Assembly: GCA_032622095.1 (NCBI GenBank)
Contig: CP136062.1
Coordinates: 18,293,739-18,357,738, forward strand
Source of the DNA: Siphonodentalium dalli
Taxonomy: Eukaryota; Mollusca; Scaphopoda; Gadilida; Siphonodentaliidae
Direction of reading: 5' to 3'
Length of the DNA stretch: 64,000 nt
This document shows positions 10,169 through 22,255 of this stretch, piece after piece (positions within the stretch are counted from its first letter, which is position 1; each line of letters starts with the position of its first letter). The translations under genes were made by a program, and so were the position numbers. The notes beneath the pieces were generated by a model. It saw only the letters and a list, made by a program, of their open reading frames with translations. It had not been told where the DNA came from and searched no databases.

Positions 10169-12540
10169 TAGATAGACTCAGTAGTTTCGCAACAAGCAGA
10201 AATTTATGTTTTTCGTGTGTATGCGATCTGCAGGACGTCCAAAGAACAGATTTTGTCAATATGTTATTATGTTGTGCGAAGGTTAATAGTGAATCAGAAC
10301 TTCTCATCCGCTATTCGCATTCGCGCTTCTGTATTCTGTATTTTGTAGTTTCATGATTGTTTTCCATTCCCCTTTGGATGGGAAATTACCAAGTGTGTAG
10401 TGATTATGGAGATATGAGCATAGATTGTAACGTTCGAGTATAGATATAATATTGTTGATAAATGAAGAGTCGTCAGTTGACGTTTGTGAGAGGTGGTCGG
10501 CTAAACGTGATGTGAATATTTCTTGCGACGATTTCCATTGCGGCATTCTACAGAGGTTCCCGAAAAAAACTGAGTTTACGTTAATCGATAACCGACGAGA
10601 GGGAACTTGTTCCAAAGAGCGATTGGGCAATGTCAGTTCGGGCTCGTGAGTGCAAACCTTGGATGCGTTTAAGGCAGAACCTATGTGCTCGCTCCAGAGA
10701 TATTACATTTGTCTCACTGAGCCCACACATAAGTTCTGTCCCATAAAGACTTCTAGGTAAAACAATGGAAGTGTATAATGTAAGGCAACTAAGTGGAGCG
10801 ATTCCGCCAGCGTACATGCCGACATTACTTAGCATGAGATAAGCTTATCTGATTTTCTCACAAATATGACTGGATAATTTGTTAGAATGTGACTCACGGT
10901 GTAAAGGGATGCCAAGGTGTGTAATTTTGTCAAATTATATTACCGGTTTGTCGTTGAGGATCCATGTATTTATCTTGCGATTTTTTGCAATATAGTTTGT
11001 TTCGTTATACACGACCACCTTGCACTTGTCCTGATTGTAACAAAACATCCATTTTCGGCTGTACTATCCACATATATGTTGCACAAGTGCTGAATACCTG
11101 TCCCTGTCAGAGACAATAGCGTCATGTCGTCGGCTTGTGTTGGTGACGCGCAGTTTGTGGAATTCAATCGCAGACCATTGGGACTTGAGGTTAGTTCACT
11201 TAGTAGGTCATCAATGAACAACATGTATAACAGCGGGGCTAGTATGTTGCCCTGTCTTGTTCTTTGGTTTATGGGGATGAGTTTGGAAGTTGAGTTATTA
11301 AAGCGGACAACGCATTGTATACCAAACAGGAGAGTTCCGATGATGCGCCATATTGTACCACAGAAGCCTCTCTGAAGTAATTTGAACAGCAATCCGTTTA
11401 TCCAATCTGTGTCAAACGCATTACATGCGTCAAGAAAGCAAGCATAAATGTGACTCTGTAACTCTTTAGTATATGAAATACATTCACCGATGACGTAAGA
11501 ACAGTGCATACTGTCGATCCCTTTCTGAAATCCATGTTGTAAGGAGTTAACTTGGATAAGTTGTGGTGCGTGAGATTCCAGGCGATGGAGTATGATTTTT
11601 TCTAGAATCTTATAGAAAATCGGAAGTAAAGTGATAGCTCTGTAATTATAATTTTTTTGTCTTAGATTTGCTCCCCCTTTATAAAGAGGCACAATAACTC
11701 CGATTTTTGCCCGTGATGGTATGTGATTGAATTCCATCATTTTTGTTAACATATGTGCGATGGTGTACAAGATACACTCACCGCCATATACAATGTGCTC
11801 ATATGATATGAAGTCGTGACCTAGGGCTTTCCCTTTTCCTTCTGATCTGAGTGCATTTTCGATTTCATCTGTTGTAACACTGTAACATAAAAGTGGATCT
11901 AGATTACCGGCTAGATCACTATGGTCATGGGAAATTAAGGCATTGACGTTAGCAAAGTGGGATTGATCAAATGTTTCACATTGAAGAGGTGAATAAAGAA
12001 TTTTGAAATATGTCGCCCAAGCTTCGATCACGTTCTGAGGGATCACGCAAAATGTTGCCTTCCACTTCGAATAATTTCTGAGCGGGGGCCTTTCTCCGTG
12101 TTATATGAGAGTTGAAGGCTCGGAAAAAGCTGTCAATATCTGTTTCTGCCAGTGTATCAAGTCTTTCGTCAGTTTTATTTAGATACTGTTGATTGGCCCT
12201 TCTAAACTCATGTCGAAAGAGACAGTTTGCGTCCTTGTAATCACGATACGCATGGTGAGTGTCATCGCGTGGACTGCCTCTTTCCAGCCAAATAAGAGAA
12301 GAGGTCATTGTTTTGTGCAAAGTTTTCATTGTATCGTCCCAAAAAGGCTTGGGATGTCAGTTAAAGAGTTGTGACGACTCATTGAGGCTGAGTGTGACAT
12401 CGTGATAGAAGGTGTCTTAATCTCGAGTGGTTTGAATTGCATATGTTGGTAACGTCTCACAAACGTGTGCTTGATAAAGCAAGAGAGACTCGCTTGAGGA
12501 GGAGAGTTGTTTCCAGTTCGGCCTGATTGGGCTTAATAAT
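10169..12540 (-). pseudogene. Non-LTR retrotransposon (LINE) pol remnant, reverse transcriptase
   Basis: A minus-strand reverse-transcriptase open frame spans 10970-12046. Domains in order: a linker before RT at 11976-12329 (KPFWDDTMK, WLERGSPRDD); the RT palm with KALGHDFISYEH, VIVPLYKGGANLRQ, YRAITLLPIFYKILEKI, LQHGFQKG, RQGNILAP and the catalytic block QADDM; then a thumb (LYTSIVLPRSLYG, LERAHRFCLKRIQ) at 10581-10835; then the C-terminal region (10169-10630). The pieces lie in different frames: shifts near 12045, 11060, 10580 and 10310. A frame running to 10169 through SLLTFAQHNNILT shows the coding text reaches the insertion point. No endonuclease domain was found: the copy is 5' truncated near 12540, or lost there. 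The motifs fit a Jockey/CR1-type EN-RT element. It is inactive. Confidence 0.85.
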
Positions 12541-12811
12541 GTTTTCTTGTATTCTTTAACAATTTTATAATTTCACCCATACAGAGCCCCAGACAAACAT
12601 GAGCAGACGACATTCTTCTATATGCTTCTATATATGTGTGGGGCTCCCTGCAGGGTAATGGATGTTTTTTTTATTTTATGTCCTAAAAATTGTAAGAAAC
12701 ATTTATTTAAAAAAAAATGATAAAAAATTGTTAGACCAATGCATTCTCTTATATATGCGAGGCGACCTATGATCGACTCGCATATATAAGAGAATGCATT
12801 GTCACAGGGTA
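12541..12811. mobile_element. Fragment related to the TTAA MITE
   Basis: Bases 12737-12802 match the palindromic module CCAATGCATTCTCTTATA...GAGAATGCATTG of the 331 and 5250 elements. Bases 12541-12570 (TTCTTGTATTCTTTAACAAT) match their centre. Between them is a small pair GAGCCCCA / TGGGGCTC. Neither CCCTTTACCC terminus is present, so it is a rearranged fragment adjoining the LINE 5' break. Confidence 0.6.
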
Positions 12812-13244
12812 AAAAAAATCCCGACTTACGACTGGATTTGATATGGCGGGTCACAATTGGCTGTCACACACTTTGCCAGTTAGTGTGAATAATTACCCAA
12901 CCCTACGTGTAAGTTTATAATTGAGTGGAATATAATACATTTAGTTTCTGAAAGGGTTAAACTTACCACATAACGCGGAGACAAATATCCTCATCTTCTA
13001 AAGTTATATCTCTACAAGTAATTGTGATTATGTTCGTGGGTCGCTGGTATTTAATTATTACACCAGAGGAGATCACGTGGTCGAACGCCCCGGGATAGAT
13101 AATGTACGTAGTTGATAACCATGGTCAGCCAAGCGAGAATCACAAGCCACGTTGTTACGTTCATGACCGCAGATAGGGGTGTATAGTGAAATCATAACTG
13201 TCTGTATGTGCTTATGTTTCTATCGCCACTTGCATTTTATATAT
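12812..13244. other. No recognisable feature
   Basis: Mixed sequence without repeat partners in the window and without a supported reading frame. Confidence 0.35.
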
Positions 13245-13879
13245 GACTAGCAGGTTAGCCCGCCACTGGCGGGATTGGTCCCATGGCTTTGGTCGATCCA
13301 TTAATTTTTGTTTTTCAAGGTAACCCCGTACAGGCACGACAAAATAAACTGACAAAAATATCCCCCGTCCCGAGTTGACCATACATAACAAATTTCACGA
13401 AGTCAATACGTTGTGTGAATTTAGAGTTGTCCTTCCTGCATCGGGTCACACACATCAAAGATACCATTTCACCCATCGATCCCAACGACGGTGGCAGGGC
13501 GAAGGGTGAAGGACGTTCTCAGAAGCGGTGCGATGACACTTCCGTTGGATTTTTACCTTTAGATAGGAAGTTTGGGCTGAATCGGTCAAACCGTTTTCGA
13601 GTCTTTAAAGGATATATATACATACGGAAGTCTCAAAATATATAGTAGACTAGCAGGTTAGCCCGCCACTGGCGGCATTCGTCCCATGGCTTTGTTTCAG
13701 AAACATGACATTTTTGTAATTATTTTGTTTTTATTTATTTTTGTTTTTTATTTTTGAATATGAATTTAATGTTTTTTAAATTTAATATATTTTGTTTTTG
13801 AATAGTTTTTTTATTGTTAATTTTTTTTAATTTTAAATTGTTTTAATTAAATTATAAATTGTTTTAATTATTTTTTTTG

Positions 13880-14690
13880 TTTCTGGCGGAAAAATTTACC
13901 CGTAGAAATCCCCCCTTCCTAGGAACGACAGACAACGCATTCTTTGTTTCGTGAAATCTCTCTGTATACGATAACATTGCATTGAATTTAAAACAAACGC
14001 TTCCCGTCGGGAAATCTGTCTTCGGGTCGTTGTTGTTGGCATCACGGCTCCCCGAAAACTCTCACATTGCCGAAAACGTGTATTTAGTAATATCGTTGTT
14101 GTTGATATTTACGGCTTGGGGGCTATTTTCTTATTTAGCAAGTTTGAGCTCAATTGTTTAGAGTCTATAAAGGACACACTCATATATATGACACTTCCCG
14201 TAGGTAGCAAGTTTGAGCTCAATCGGCATTCCCTGGAATTTCCCGTAGATTGGCAGATTCCAGTAGCTTTATAACGGTATATCTGGGGAGAAATCTGATG
14301 CTATATTCGTGATTATCTGAGATGATTTCGGTATATACCAAAGGTATATACTGTAAAAACAAATCGCGCCATCCGTGCTCGCAGGGAATAAATTTCGAGC
14401 GATAACGTTTGCGTTCCCGTATAACTCTGCAGATGCGAATAACGTTGAATGGGAAACAGACGCTCTTCATAGAGATGCGTCAAAACGCTCATTAAATAAT
14501 CACTTGATTAACCCACGCCGTGCCTTTGCGGTGATTTGAGATTGGAGAACGGGTGCTCTGAGCTTCTCTAAACCGCGACCACGGTCGTGTCGGTGGGATT
14601 TGACACTTACATAGGAAGTTTGAGCTCAATCTTTACACGCGTTTTGGATTCTATGAAGTACACACACACACACACATATACGAAGTCGCA
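13880..14690 (+). repeat. 0.8-kb direct repeat, copy 1 (partner 16252-17075)
   Basis: From TTTCTGGCGGAAAAATTTAC through GGGTCGTTGTTG, TTCCCGTAGATTGGCAGATT and the CGTGCTCGCAGGGAATAAAT region to the CA repeat, the order and text match 16252-17075 with few differences. One is a three-base GTT expansion. Confidence 0.85.
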
Positions 14691-14864
14691 AAATATATAG
14701 TACTAGCAGGTTAGCCCGCCACTGGCGCGCTTGGTCAGAAACATGACATTTTAAAAATTATTAATGATTGATTCGTCAATTGAACTGAATGGTCAGAATA
14801 CAGAACTGAAAACGTGAGGAGACACGATGAGCCCGACGTTGTCCGGGCTATTCAAAAATCAATT

Positions 14865-15450
14865 TTCAAGTCGATAGCTCCACCCGTTTCCGAGATCTGG
14901 TCTGCGCATGCGCGAAGCTGGCATCGCACGGCCTCGGCGACCCGATAAAATTCGTATCCGGGGCAAGATACATTCACATACCAAAGTTTAAGTCGATAGC
15001 TCCACCCGTTTCCGAGATCTCGTCTGCGCATGCGCTGCACGGGCGTCGCACGGGCTTCCCAATACAACAACCACGACCACCTGGTCAAACTACACACACG
15101 TACGAAGTTTAGTCCCGATCGGTCGAGGTGTTGGTATCTGATGCAAAAGACGAACGGGAGTTCTGAGACTAACTACCCCCACCCCTCAAGCCCTGTCCTA
15201 AGTGTCATACTTACTATAACAATGATGCTGAACACTTTGAGGCAATTATATTGCAGAAATGTTGTAAGACAAAAGTATTTCTCACATAGCCGTAAAGAGA
15301 AAATTAGTAGCTTGAACTAATTATTTTCTCGCCAACAATGTAGTTGTTGTTGTTGGCATTAGCGGCTTGGGAGTGACCCCCACCTTTATGAGATGATCAA
15401 AAGACAAGATAGCAAATTTCAAGTCGATAGCTCCACCCGTTTCCGAGACA
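14865..15450 (+). repeat. Three copies of a short motif in block 3
   Basis: AAGTCGATAGCTCCACCCGT followed by TTCCGAGA occurs near 14869, 14991 and 15423. The first two are also followed by TCTGCGCATGCGC. The spacing of the first two is about 122 bp. Confidence 0.75.
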
Positions 15451-16691
15451 ACGCATTCTTTGTTTTTCAATGAGTTAATTCTTGTCCCCGTCTTAAACTT
15501 CAGAGCGGACAGTCAATTAATCCCGTCGTGAAATCCCTCTGCATATTATTTCGAGCTCTTAGATCATTTCTGCCTTTTTAGTCGAGATAATTGCATTTCG
15601 TTCTCATCCGTATTTCGGACGCATGTGGTCAGTCGTTTAGCCACGATCATTGGAATCCACTTCCGTATTTCTGACGCATGTGGTGTGTCGTTTAGAAACG
15701 ACCATATCAATAAAGAGCGTTAATTACTAAAACCTCCGTATACGGTATAGATAAAGAGTGTTATTGCCTTAACCCCCCCCCGCCGTGCCTTTACGGTGAT
15801 TTGGGAGTGGATAAAGGGTGCTCAGGGCTTCTCGAAAACCCGACTACGACGATACCCGTGGATTTTTACATTTAGATGGGAAGTTTGAACTCAATCTGTA
15901 CACGCGTTTTGGATTCTATGAAGTACACACACACATATATACGAAGTCTCAAATTATATAGTATAGACTAGCAGGTTAGCCCACCACTGGCGGCATTCGT
16001 CCCATGGCTTTGTTTCAGAAACATGACATTTTTGTAATTATTTTGGTTTTATTTATTTTTGTTTTTTATTTTTTAATTTGAATTTAATGTTTTTTTAATT
16101 TAATTTTTTGTTTCTGGCGGAAAAATTTACCCGTAGAAATCGGCCCTTCTTAGGAACGACAGACAACGCATTCTTTGTTTCGTGAAATCTCTCTACGATA
16201 ACATTGCATTGAATTGAAATTAAATTTTAAATTGTTTTAATTAATTTTTTTGTTTCTGGCGGAAAAATTTACCCGTAGAAATCCCCCCTTCCTAGGAACG
16301 ACAGACAACGCATTCTTTGTTTCGTGAAATCTCTCTACGATAACATTGCATTGAATTTAAAACAAACGCTTCCCGTCGGGAAATCTGTCTTCGGGTCGTT
16401 GTTGGCATCACGGCTCCCCGAAAACTCTCACATTGCCGAAAACGTGTATTTAGTAATATCGTTGTTGTTGATATTTACGGCTTGGGGGCTATTTTCTTAT
16501 TTAGCAAGTTTGAGCTCAATCGGTTAGAGTCTATAAAGGACACACTCATATATATGACACTTCCCGTAGGTAGCAAGTTTGAGCTCAATCGGCATTCCCT
16601 GGAATTTCCCGTAGATTGGCAGATTCCAGTAGCTTTATAACGGTATATCTGGGGAGAAATCTGATGCTATATTCGTGATTATCTGGGATGA

Positions 16692-17025
16692 TTTCGGTAT
16701 ATACCGAAGGTATATACTGTAAAAACAGAGCGCGCCATCCGTGCTCGCAGGGAATAAATTTCGAGCGATAACGTTTGCGTTCCCGTATAACTCTGCAGAT
16801 GCGAATAACGTTGAATGGGAAACAGACGCTCTTTATAGAGATGCGTCAAAAACAAACGCTCATTAAATAATCACTTGATTAACCCCCGCCGTGCCTTTGC
16901 GGTGATTTGAGATTGGAGAACGGGTGCTCTGAGCTTCTCTAAACCGCGACTACGGCGGTGTCGGTGGGATTTTACACTTACATACGAAATTTGATCTCAA
17001 TCTGTACACGCGTTTTGGATTCTAT

Positions 17026-17081
<56 letters not shown>

Positions 17082-17432
17082 CGAAGTCTCAAAATATATA
17101 GTATAGATAGATTCGGTATATACCTGTAAAAACAGAGCGCGCCACCCGTGCTCGCAGGGAATAAATTTCGAGCGATAACGTTTGCGTTCCCGTATAACTC
17201 TGCAGATGCGAATAACGTTGAATGGGAAACAGACGCTCTTTATAGAGATGCGTCAAAAACAAACGCTCATTAAATAATCACTTGATTAACCCCCGCCGTG
17301 CCTTTGCGGTGATTTGAGATTGGAGAACGGGTGCTCTGAGCTTCTCTAAACCGCGACTACGGCGGTGTCGGTGGGATTTTACACTTACATACGAAATTTG
17401 ATCTCAATCTGTACACGCGTTTTGGATTCTAT

Positions 17433-17470
<38 letters not shown>

Positions 17471-17829
17471 CGAAGTCTCAAAATATATAGTATAGATAGA
17501 TAGATAGATTCGGTATATACCTGTAAAAACAGAGCGCGCCATCCGTGCTCGCAGGGAATAAATTTCGAGCGATAACGTTTGCGTTCCCGTATAACTCTGC
17601 AGATGCGAATAACGTTGACTGGGAAACAGACGCTCTTTATAGAGATGCGTCAAAAACAAACGCTCATTAAATAATCACTTGATTAACCCCCGCCGTGCCT
17701 TTGCGGTGATTTGAGATTGGAGAACGGGTGCTCTGAGCTTCTCTAAACCGCGACTACGGCGGTGTCGGTGGGATTTTACACTTACATACGAAATTTGATC
17801 TCAATCTGTACACGCGTTTTGGATTCTAT

Positions 17830-17867
<38 letters not shown>

Positions 17868-17896
17868 CGAAGTCTCAAAATATATAGTATAGATAG
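16692..17896 (+). repeat. Triplicated 390-420-bp unit with CA microsatellite
   Basis: Units at 16692-17110, 17111-17507 and 17508-17896 each run from TTCGGTATATACC through TAAATTTCGAGCGATAACGT and ACACGCGTTTTGGATTC to an (AC)n run and the ATACGAAGTCTCAAAATATA tail. The AC runs are 22, about 13 and 13 repeats long. Units 2 and 3 share a short deletion next to TATATACC relative to unit 1, so they derive from one another. Confidence 0.9.
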
Positions 17897-18422
17897 ACTA
17901 GCAGGTTAGCCCGCCACTGGCGGCAATAGTCAGAAACATGACAATTTTTAAGTTTTAGATAATTTTGTTAATTAATTTAATTTTTTGTTTTTCAATGAGT
18001 TAATTTTTTTGTTTTTCAATGAGTTAATTGTGCTAGTTTTGTTTTTCAATTTTACCCGATTTTTTTTTTTCAATGAACCCGTCCATGACACTTCCCGTAT
18101 TTAGCAAGTTTGAACTCAATCGGTTCGAGTCTATAAAGGAAACACACATATATATGACACTTCCCGTAGGTAGCAAGTTTGAGCTCAATCGGCATTCCCT
18201 GGAATATGACACTTCCCGTAGGTAGCAAGTTTGCGCTCAATCGGCATTCCCTGGAATTTCCCAGTCACCAACGCGGCGTAATTTTGGTGTATATAGAGAC
18301 CAATTGTCCATCGGCTGTCATGTGTAGTAAAGATGTCTTATACGCCGACATTGTCGTGGGGATGCCCGTTCCTACACGCGTTTTCGATTCTATGAAGTAC
18401 CCACATATATACACACATATAT

Positions 18423-18424
<2 letters not shown>

Positions 18425-18466
<42 letters not shown>
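18425..18466. repeat. (TA)n microsatellite ending the array
   Basis: Pure TA run following ACACATATATACACAC. Confidence 0.9.
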
Positions 18467-18467
<1 letters not shown>

Positions 18468-18469
18468 CG

Positions 18470-18770
18470 CGGAAGCCACATTAGGGAGACATTTATGTGT
18501 AAATAACCCACATTAGGGCGACTTTTACATTAGGGCGACTTTGTGTGTGTCCCCTTAATGTTTAGCGTGTTTTTTAAGTGAATTTAACATGCAAATTTAT
18601 ATATTTTTCCTGTCTTGTGTGATCTCTGTGACACTATTATTCACCAACTGTCGATAGGTATTGCTCGGAATGAATATTTTAGTAGATATATGCAATTAAA
18701 TTATCGGTAGTGTATATCTGACAGTGTTACAGACCGACATTAGGGGGACCTGGTTTTATTGTGATAAATA
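18470..18770 (+). repeat. TTAGGGNGAC motif region
   Basis: CATTAGGGAGACA, CATTAGGGCGACT (twice) and CATTAGGGGGACCTGG lie within 300 bp. The same motif family marks 55860-58400 and 59440-59710, and GGGGACCTGGTTT also occurs reversed at about 59270. Bases 18771-19168 hold one diverged relative of the unit described next (about 19035). Confidence 0.55.
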
Positions 18771-19168
18771 CTGTTAATTTGGAAATATGTTTGCATGACG
18801 AATACTGATTATGGCTTATATCTTATAATTAAAACCGCTTACTCAATATCAACTTTTAATATTCAACATCCTGAGATATATTTCGATTGACGTATTTTGC
18901 GGTGATATTTTCTATGACACAAGAGATATAGAATTACATCTGAATAAACCATGCATTAAGTAGACATCCACATTGGTCAGTTACTAATGAGGTTGGATAT
19001 ATGGGTAATTTGGCCCGGAAAATATTATTAGATAGGTCCCATTGACATCAGATGTCCTAAAGGGGCAATAACAACGCATTTAACTAACTAATTGATTATA
19101 GACCAAAAATGGTTGCAATCTGGTCGGTGTAAGTTTAAACACGGGGATGACCCATATGATGTGGTATA

Positions 19169-20150
19169 GATGCCGTTGACATCAGACGCCTTTAAGGGTC
19201 AAATTTGAGCAATAAAGAGCGTTCTTTATAAGTTTAAAGTATTTGTAGGAAAATTGGTACAAATGAACCACCCAACTTGATGAATGTCACGCGATATGCA
19301 TCTTCGACCCCAGATGACTTACATGGGTATATAATCAATAAAGAGCGTTTATCATCATTCCAGAAGATATGTGAGAAAATTGGTGACAAAAGTCGAATGA
19401 CACAGGGCATGTCAAGGGAATGGGTTTGTTGACCTCAAATTATTTAACGATGCACTAATAATAAGAAATTAAAAGATAAATGTAACTTTATCCGGATGCC
19501 GTTGATCTCAGACGATTTTAATGGACAAATGTGAGCAATACAGAGCGTTAGTTATAGGCTCAAAGTATATGTAGGGAAACTGGTACAGATAAATCACCCG
19601 ACCAGGTGGTTGTCACGCGATAGGCGTCTTTGACCTCATATGACTTACATGGTCATATAATCAATAATGAGCGTTTATTTTCTTTCCAGAAGATGAGTGG
19701 GAAATTTGGTGACAAAACTGGAATGACGCAGGGCATGTCAAGGGATTGGGTGTGTTGACCTCACATGATTTAAAGATGCACTAATAATTAGCAATTAATA
19801 ATAAATTTAACTCTATCCGGATGCCGTTGATCTCAGACGACTTTAATGGGCAAATACGAGCAATAAAGGCATTCGCTATAGGCTCAAAGTATATGCAGAT
19901 TCATACAGATATGCATCTGTATGAATCACCCGACCAGGTGATTTCACGTGATAGGCGTCTTTGACCTCAGATGATTGCATTGGTATACAATCATTAAAGA
20001 GCGTTTATTATTATTTCATGGAGATATGTGGAGAAATTGGTGCACAAAAGTGACATGACGCAGGGAATGTCACGGGATTGGTTTTGTTTACCTATAATGG
20101 TTTTAAAGAGGCACTAATAATTAGCAATTAAGAGATAGTTTAACTTTGGC
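19169..20150 (+). repeat. Tandem repeat of about 325 bp, three units
   Basis: Units start at 19169, 19495 and 19820 with GATGCCGTTGAYMTCAGACG. They contain AATANAGAGCGTT, CAAAGTATATG, a GTCACGCGATAKGCRTCTT line and a GGTGACAAAA...GACGCAGGG line in the same order. Spacing is 326 and 325 bp. Unit 3 has acquired a perfect 12-bp inverted repeat (GATTCATACAGA / TCTGTATGAATC, about 19894-19923). No reading frame is conserved across units. Confidence 0.85.
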
Positions 20151-22130
20151 TTCGAACAGCTGGGTTCTGTTAAATTACAAGTACTGGGGAGGGCTAAATT
20201 TGCATTCGTTATGGTGATTGATACATGACGGTACACATGCGTGGTGGGCTACATACTGTGAGCTTATCCATCAAATAAGTCATGAATGGGGTCGACCGAT
20301 GACACGTCATAGACGGTTACGCATTCCAAAAAAACGCATAGCCTACATTTCGGCCAGATTAGTTAAAACTTCAATGACTGTTCACTATAGCAAGTCAACA
20401 TGATTGGGAGAGGGGTATTGTTAGAATGGATGCGCCACGGTATATTCTAGAAGTCAAGATGTGTCAACTACAGTATACAAGGCCCATAGTGTTTTCAAAA
20501 CCACGCGTGGCCAACATTTTAACACGGAAAAAACACGGAAAAATCGCACGTGGTCTTAGCGTCAATGAATACAGAATTGTCAGATAAAATCTTTTATAAT
20601 AAAAAACAATTTCATATATTGAATTATATATATATATCATATTTGTTTATCTGTGTCTATGGCCTTTACATCCATGTCATGTTTTGTTGTCGCATTTTAT
20701 TCACCATTTCTATTTGAGCACCCTACCGGAGTGTTTCAGATCACTTTAAAATTTCGAATTTAATGTCCAAAACGTAACTAAAGTTTTAAATTTTAATAAA
20801 TTTGTTTTGAAAACTGGGATCAAAATTTATAAATAAAATTTAGTTTTTCCAAATTTAATTTAAAATGCTCATTTTCAACAATTAATAAAATTTTCAAGAA
20901 TTATCAGTATCAAAGTAATTTCATATATATGCACATATGCATATTGTATAGCACACACAATATAACATATAATGTGAGGTTGTCAATATGACATCCCACC
21001 CTACATAACAGTTCCAATGCACCCATGTTTGGCGATATATTTCAGTAATATAGATTTCACACATATTCATTTAAACAATTCCGTAATGTACAAATATATA
21101 GTAATGTTCTTTTATAAACGCCGATTACGCGCGCACTGACCAGCAGGTGTAAATGTGTCTCATAGCATTCAATAGATAAATATTGCAAGTAAAATGAGTC
21201 TGATTCATTTGGTGCATACAATGACATCAATTCGATCACATCACTTAAATAATTATGTCATTTGATATTATGGAATTATTCGTAAATTGACATGACAGAT
21301 AATATTCGTGTCGTCGAGGATTGATATATTGGAAACAGACAGTTTCACCAGAGTGTTTATAAAGAACTTCCTGATAATATTTGTGTGTGGTACAGTAAAA
21401 CAAAAACTGTCTTGTAAATAAAAGGAGAAAAACAAAACAATGAACTAAAACATAAACAATAATTGTTGGTATTCCGCATGTCCCACACCAACGCACAGGT
21501 TAACTAAACAATGTTCATGTGGAAATATTTTCGATCTGAAAACGGACTCTGCTATCCACAGAAACGCTTTTCAACTTGACAAAATATTCGCATGTTTCAG
21601 TCAAAATAATCGGAGAAAAATCAGCATTTCATGAATAAATATATATTTCATTGTATATGCGCGGGTGGTTTTAATGCCACATACCCAATGCACAGGCGGG
21701 GACATTCCCATTCTTGGAACCAACGAACCTGACATCGAATTAATTTAATGCAAATGTCCATATCTCATATAAAAACAATCGGCGGTTTCCTGTGCACTGA
21801 CTTCACCCATCGCCGCTTTTTAAAATGGCACCCTTTTGATAATCTCTAAACAGTGGCTTGATTAGCCCATTGTCTCATTTTTGTCCATCCGTTATTAATT
21901 TCCGGGTGCCTGCGAAACATGCAGTTACAGTGATAACTGAACAGGTCTAGAGGCATTACATGATTTGTATACAACATAGACTCCACGTCCTACGCACATA
22001 CACGCGTGATGCATTGGACACCGGAGAGACAATTTCACACGGAGTTTACGGATATGGGACATCGGTTAGAGTACACTTTCTAATCGCGGGATAAGGACGA
22101 TTGCATCCCGGACATCTGCCCCTCAAAGAT
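20151..22130. other. No recognisable gene
   Basis: AT-rich sequence with short random open frames only. A small inverted pair ACCACGCG / CGTGGTC flanks 20500-20560. No repeat partner was recognised. Confidence 0.4.
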
Positions 22131-22139
22131 TGCCCAAGA

Positions 22140-22255
22140 AATTTTTTAGATCAGATTAGATACTTTATTCGTACAAAACATTTACATTACAACATGCAGT
22201 GAGAACAAGTGGAGAACTTGCTTTGTACAGGGGCAGTATTGGTCGTCTTCCCACT
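22140..22255 (-). mobile_element. 3' tail of a LINE or SINE
   Basis: Read on the minus strand, the segment ends TTTTGTACGAATAAAGTATC followed by TAATCTGATCT. Tails of the form AATAAAGTAT plus a short simple repeat are typical of CR1/L2-like LINE 3' ends and of SINEs that borrow them. No coding part is attached. Confidence 0.5.

Larger units (their letters stand above)
13245..18470 (+). repeat. Head-to-tail array of five related repeat blocks
   Basis: Blocks begin at about 13245, 13648, 14701, 15966 and 17896 with GACTAGCAGGTTAGCCCGCC or a close variant, followed by ACTGGCGG. Each ends in a stretch like CGAAGTCTCAAAATATATAG, preceded by a CA or TA microsatellite. Shared internal motifs include AAGTTTGAGCTCAATCGG, GAGTCTATAAAGGA and TTCCCGTAGGTAGC. 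Block lengths vary (about 0.4, 1.05, 1.27, 1.93 and 0.57 kb). It has no coding capacity. Ends of this type, with a C-rich start and microsatellite tail, are common in invertebrate interspersed repeats; the class is not certain. Confidence 0.75.

Noticed and set aside
13245-18470. Helitron array suggested by GACTAG at block borders
   Set aside because: No hairpin lies just upstream of the CTAG, no TC start is consistent across blocks, and there is no Rep/helicase sequence.
17429-18484. Reading frames crossing the CA and TA runs
   Set aside because: They consist of repeat-array and microsatellite sequence and are not conserved between near-identical array units.
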